From positions 1 to 16,836 of the forward strand of contig JAJUHR010000006.1 of NCBI GenBank assembly GCA_029267795.1: a stretch of DNA of 16,836 nt. The letters are read 5' to 3'. This stretch comes from Planctomycetota bacterium. Its GTDB lineage: Bacteria; Planctomycetota; Phycisphaerae; Phycisphaerales; Phycisphaeraceae. Shown piece after piece: positions 14,241-16,836 of this stretch (its first letter is position 1; each line of letters starts with the position of its first letter). The position numbers and the translations under genes were made by a program. The notes under the pieces were generated by a model. It did not search any database. It was not told the DNA's origin and worked only from the letters and a program-made list of their open reading frames with translations.

Positions 14241-14310
14241 GCGTTTTTCGTTCGGGGGTGGAGTTCCCCCGATTAAAGTACCTGGGGGCTAAGCGCAGCG
14301 TGCCCCAGGC
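14241..14310 (+). repeat. Box plus CTGGGG...CCCCAG core
   Basis: GCGTTTTTCGTTCGGGGGTG (14241-14260) is a close box copy. About 20 bases later CCTGGGG (14281-14287) pairs perfectly with CCCCAGG (14303-14309) around a loop containing AAGCGCAGCG. This core has lost the AG of AGAGCGCAGC, yet its stem is fully compensated compared with other copies, hinting that the hairpin matters more than the sequence. Confidence 0.6.
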
Positions 14311-14361
14311 CATAGCGCACGATCCCTCTCCGCCACAGGCTCCGCGATGCGGCCCGCCCAG

Positions 14362-14381
14362 CCGCGGGTTGCAACCCGCGG
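14362..14381. repeat. Perfect 20-bp palindrome
   Basis: CCGCGGGTTG is followed directly by CAACCCGCGG. It is similar in style to the mini-hairpins elsewhere but without a GTAGG leader. Confidence 0.65.
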
Positions 14382-14389
14382 TTTGGAAT

Positions 14390-14414
14390 GTAGGGCGGGC
14401 CTTCGACTCGCCGG
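14390..14414 (+). repeat. GTAGGG unit, imperfect hairpin
   Basis: GTAGGGCGGGCCTTCGACTC leads into GCCGG. Its first 13 bases are identical to the unit at 6908-6920, but the right arm has changed (GACTCGCC instead of GGCCCGCC), leaving only a weak stem. It looks like a decaying copy. Confidence 0.5.
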
Positions 14415-14418
14415 GTGC

Positions 14419-14456
14419 CACACAGCACGCCGAGCCGAAGGCGAGGCTGCTGTGTG
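14419..14456. repeat. 38-base hairpin
   Basis: CACACAGCA (14419-14427) pairs with TGCTGTGTG (14448-14456), a 9-bp stem enclosing a GC-rich, partly self-complementary loop (CGCC...GGCG). There is no T-run after it. Confidence 0.5.
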
Positions 14457-14504
14457 TATGAGCGCGCAGGATTGATTTCGCTGCGCTCAACCCACCAAAC
14501 ACAA

Positions 14505-14654
14505 TAGAGCGTTTTTTCGTTTGAGTGTAGAGTCGCTCGAATTGGGGTGACTGGGGCAGAGCGCAGCGGTATCCCGGGATGCGCCGTGGTGCCGCTTCGC
14601 TCCACCACAGCACCCCAAGCCACATCGCTATACACCCAAATGAAAAACGCTCTA
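14505..14654. mobile_element. 150-bp MITE-like inverted-repeat element
   Basis: The left end starts TAGAGCGTTTTTTCGTTTGA and continues GTGTAGAGTCGC. The right end, read on the minus strand from 14654, starts TAGAGCGTTTTTCATTTGGG and continues TGTATAGCGATG. The arms stay alignable inward to TTGGGGTG, so the unit can fold on itself almost fully. TA stands at both outer edges, as expected for elements moved by IS630/Tc1-mariner-type transposases, which duplicate TA. A 7-base AAACACA also occurs on both sides (14497-14503 and 14654-14660). It carries no coding frame and contains the CTGGGGCAGAGCGCAGCG core. Non-autonomous mobility is inferred from structure only. Confidence 0.6.
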
Positions 14655-14780
14655 AACACAGACGCTTGCAAGCTGTGATTCGGTCAACCTTGATTCATGG
14701 GCTGTAAGCAACCCATGCCACACACATCTTGCGAAATAGCTTTCCGTGATCCGTCTTCCACGCCCCGCACCCCGACCGGA

Positions 14781-16835
14781 TCACGAGCCCACCCGCGCCT
14801 CGTCTCCACCCCGTTCGCCCCCCTCAGCAGACGAGTCTTCACCCCGCCCCTCGTTCGGTTCGTGCAGCGGCTGGTACCCCACCCGCGCCGACAACTCCTC
14901 TATCGACAGCGGGTTTCGCGGCTGATCCCCCGGACCCCCCGTCAGCAACGCCTGAAGGATCCACGTCGCCGACTGCGATTTCTCCACCACCCGGCGGTAT
15001 TGCTCCACCGTCATCGGTTGAAATTCCTCCACCCGCACCAGGTACAGCATCTGCTTGCGGTCTACCGGCACCGCGACCGTTCGATCGGCCTCCGAAGCCT
15101 GCGATACCCCGCCCGCAGCGTTTAACCGACTCACCAACTCGAACACCGCGTCGATAAGCCGCTCGTCCTGGCCGATCTCCGGCAACACCGGAACCTCCAG
15201 CGATCCCCGCGGTGACACCTGCCACTTCGAGAACGGCTCCGGCGATACCAGCGGCGATCCCAGCTCCTCAGACAATCGCCGTAGCGATTCCCCCCGGGCC
15301 CGCTCCAGCCACGTCTGGGTATCCGCCTTCAGCGCCTCATAAGCCGCCAGCCGCGCCGCGTCCCGCGTCACCTGCTCGATCACCTCTTCCACCGCGCCCG
15401 GCACCCGGCCCGGCTCAGCGTCGATCAGTCGGAAGATATACCGCGTCCCATCGGCGGACTGCAGCGTCGCCCCCGGCAGCTTCGCCTGCAACCGCAGCGA
15501 CGCCAGCGGGTGCTCGCCCCCATCTCCGAGCAGCTCCCGGCAGCTGAAGACGTACTGATCGAAGGGCGCCATCACCCGGCCGGCAACGACCCCCGCCGAC
15601 CCGATCCCCGCTAGCTCCCCCAGCTCCTGACGCGTCAGCCACCGATCGTCCCGCCGCGTGACATCCGGCAGGACGCCGAACTGCCGCTGCAACTGCTCCG
15701 CCACGGCGCTCAAGGGCATCGGTTCCCACCCCGGGGGGATCTGGCGGTAACCGCCGCTTTCGTTCAGGTGACGCGCGTCGTCCAGCAGGATCGCCTGGGC
15801 CGTCTTCGCCATCCGGTCGACGAGTTCCGTGGCTTTGCCGTCCTTCAGGCGGTTGACGACCTGATCGCGAACCTCCGCATACGGTCGCACCGCGGCGTCA
15901 CCCAAAGCCGAGCCGTCCGCCGTCGGTGGGGCAGAGACCTTGAACTCCTCGGGATGTTCGTCGTAGTAACGCAGCGCGTCCGCCTCCTCGACCGCCACCC
16001 GCTCCCGTACACGAGGGTACGGGATGGTCAGGTATTCGATCTTCACCCGCTCCGGCACCCGGTAACCAAAACCATAAGGCTCTCCCTCTCCGGGCAGCCG
16101 CTCCTTGAAGCGATTGAACAAGTCGTCGATGGCCTCGCGCGACGGCGGGCCCGCACGGTCGCCGTACCGGCCGCTGTCCACCCCCACCGCGACGACCCTC
16201 ACCCGGGCGAGCTGGTCCTGCAGGAAGTGTTTCGCCAGCGGCTCGCTGACCCGAGGCATACCGCGGGCGGATTCCAACTCCAGCAGTGCGTCCGTAACGT
16301 ACCCCGCCTGCAGCAACCGCGCCCCTCGCAGCACGTGCCCCAGCCGCGAGGGGGTGTTCACGTCCGCCACCAGCGGCAGGTGCCCCAACCCACTCACCAG
16401 CTCGTGGTACTGCTGCGCGACGATCCAGTGAGCCACCGCCTGACGAACCACGCCTACCGACGTGCCCATCCGCCGGGCCACCTGAGCCAACTGCGGATCG
16501 TCGATCCCCAGGCTCACGAGCAGGCCTTCCACCTCGGCCTGGCTCGCCGACAGGCCCATCGCACGGGCGTCACGAATCACCAGCATCCACTGCGTGGGGT
16601 CGGCCGAGCTCAGCTGCGCCAGCAGAGGCGACACCGCCTGCAGGACCTGCAGCTCGGCGCCGGCTGCCCGTTGCTCTCCGAGCGTCACCTCCTCCCCCTC
16701 GATCGTGCCCACCGGGGAATCCGACGGGTCGGGCCGGAACATCGACAGCGTCGGCTGGATCAGGAACGTGATCATCAGGAACGTCACGCCCACCGCCAGG
16801 ATGTACTTGTTGTATTTGAAGAAAAACTTGAGCAT
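14781..16835 (-). CDS. Membrane-anchored SurA/PpiD-like periplasmic chaperone
   Basis: The protein has 684 residues and starts at the window's right edge (ATG at 16835; the upstream region is outside). MLKFFFKYNK and a hydrophobic helix (about 10-31) give a PpiD-like signal anchor with the body in the periplasm. The N-terminal helical part (about 40-260, with SASQAEVEGLLVSLGI) matches the chaperone region of SurA/PpiD. YRVPERVKIEYLTIPY (258-273), ADALRYYDEHPEEF (285-298) and PYAEVRDQVVNRLKDGKA (318-335) are typical of the family, and a later RYIFRLIDAEPGRVPGAVEE resembles the end of a parvulin-type unit. I cannot find a convincing complete parvulin catalytic domain, so isomerase activity is doubtful. 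The C-terminal tail is Glu/Gly/Ser-rich. Role inferred: folding of secreted or outer-membrane proteins. Confidence 0.85.
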   Translation of the reverse strand: MLKFFFKYNKYILAVGVTFLMITFLIQPTLSMFRPDPSDSPVGTIEGEEVTLGEQRAAGAELQVLQAVSPLLAQLSSADPTQWMLVIRDARAMGLSASQAEVEGLLVSLGIDDPQLAQVARRMGTSVGVVRQAVAHWIVAQQYHELVSGLGHLPLVADVNTPSRLGHVLRGARLLQAGYVTDALLELESARGMPRVSEPLAKHFLQDQLARVRVVAVGVDSGRYGDRAGPPSREAIDDLFNRFKERLPGEGEPYGFGYRVPERVKIEYLTIPYPRVRERVAVEEADALRYYDEHPEEFKVSAPPTADGSALGDAAVRPYAEVRDQVVNRLKDGKATELVDRMAKTAQAILLDDARHLNESGGYRQIPPGWEPMPLSAVAEQLQRQFGVLPDVTRRDDRWLTRQELGELAGIGSAGVVAGRVMAPFDQYVFSCRELLGDGGEHPLASLRLQAKLPGATLQSADGTRYIFRLIDAEPGRVPGAVEEVIEQVTRDAARLAAYEALKADTQTWLERARGESLRRLSEELGSPLVSPEPFSKWQVSPRGSLEVPVLPEIGQDERLIDAVFELVSRLNAAGGVSQASEADRTVAVPVDRKQMLYLVRVEEFQPMTVEQYRRVVEKSQSATWILQALLTGGPGDQPRNPLSIEELSARVGYQPLHEPNEGRGEDSSAEGGERGGDEARVGS

Positions 16836-16836
16836 G

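Larger units (their letters stand above)
14210..14780. other. 571-base gene-free gap packed with small repeats
   Basis: This gap between two convergent genes is the longest non-coding stretch here. In order it holds a box with core (14241-14310), a perfect 20-bp palindrome (14362-14381), a GTAGGG unit (14390-14414), a 38-base hairpin (14419-14456), the 150-bp inverted-repeat element (14505-14654) and a small hairpin (14696-14717, CATGGG...CCCATG). No frame with the coding character of the neighbours is present. Confidence 0.7.

Noticed and set aside
14210..14780. Small genes inside the long gap (several frames of 60-200 codons)
   Set aside because: These frames run through inverted repeats on both strands, are Arg/Pro/Cys-rich and have no ribosome-binding sites or family motifs.
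43..16835. A defence island, biosynthetic cluster, prophage or other multi-gene accessory system
   Set aside because: Genes are mainly housekeeping and envelope functions on mixed strands with independent gaps; no nuclease, helicase, methylase, reverse transcriptase, integrase or synthase is present.

Overview
This window is a GC-rich (roughly two-thirds G+C) stretch of bacterial chromosome. The gene set points to a planctomycete, most likely class Phycisphaerae. It has lipid A chemistry (lpxI), a large AsmA-like envelope protein, a membrane-anchored SurA/PpiD-like protein opening MLKFFFKYNK, and small Pro/Arg/Gly-rich inserts. The taxonomic call is an inference from protein style and should be checked with a marker gene. 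No rRNA, tRNA, CRISPR array, integrase, transposase, phage gene, toxin-antitoxin pair or recognisable defence locus was seen.

Layout: twelve protein genes are supported, eight on the minus strand. From left to right: a membrane-anchored coiled-coil protein with a BRCT-like C-terminus (minus, 43-1422); a RidA/YjgF-family protein and an M19 dipeptidase that probably form one minus-strand unit (1634-3255); miaB, a tRNA methylthiotransferase (minus, 3358-4989) with an unusual in-frame insert; a two-helix membrane protein of unknown function (plus, 5195-5896), whose stop codon touches that of a rhodanese-like lipoprotein (minus, 5897-6364) lacking the catalytic cysteine; a 63-residue small protein (plus, 6589-6780); a secreted GH16-like glucanase (minus, 7048-7770) downstream of lpxI (minus, 7899-8822); bioD (plus, 9086-9868), overlapping tail-to-tail with a 1278-residue AsmA/TamB-like envelope protein (minus, 9817-13653); a stand-alone tRNA-binding OB-fold protein (plus, 13859-14209); and the SurA/PpiD-like protein (minus, 14781-16835).

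Co-operation: lpxI, the AsmA-like protein, the SurA/PpiD-like protein, the lipoprotein and the glucanase all belong to a Gram-negative envelope. miaB and the tRNA-binding protein act on tRNA. The other genes are metabolic housekeeping (bioD, RidA, dipeptidase).

The most striking content lies between the genes. The gaps carry several families of short palindromic repeats: a 150-bp hairpin element with inverted ends and TA flanks (14505-14654); a box reading close to GCGTTTTTCGTTTGGGTGTA in five gaps; a companion hairpin CTGGGGC...GCCCCGG; a GTAGG-led mini-hairpin series (three in a row at 6876-6966); and a perfect 30-bp palindrome at 8947-8976. Repeat-like sequence also appears to have entered coding space in miaB and at the end of lpxI. 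No complete novel system is visible. The best leads are the repeat families and the BRCT-like membrane protein.
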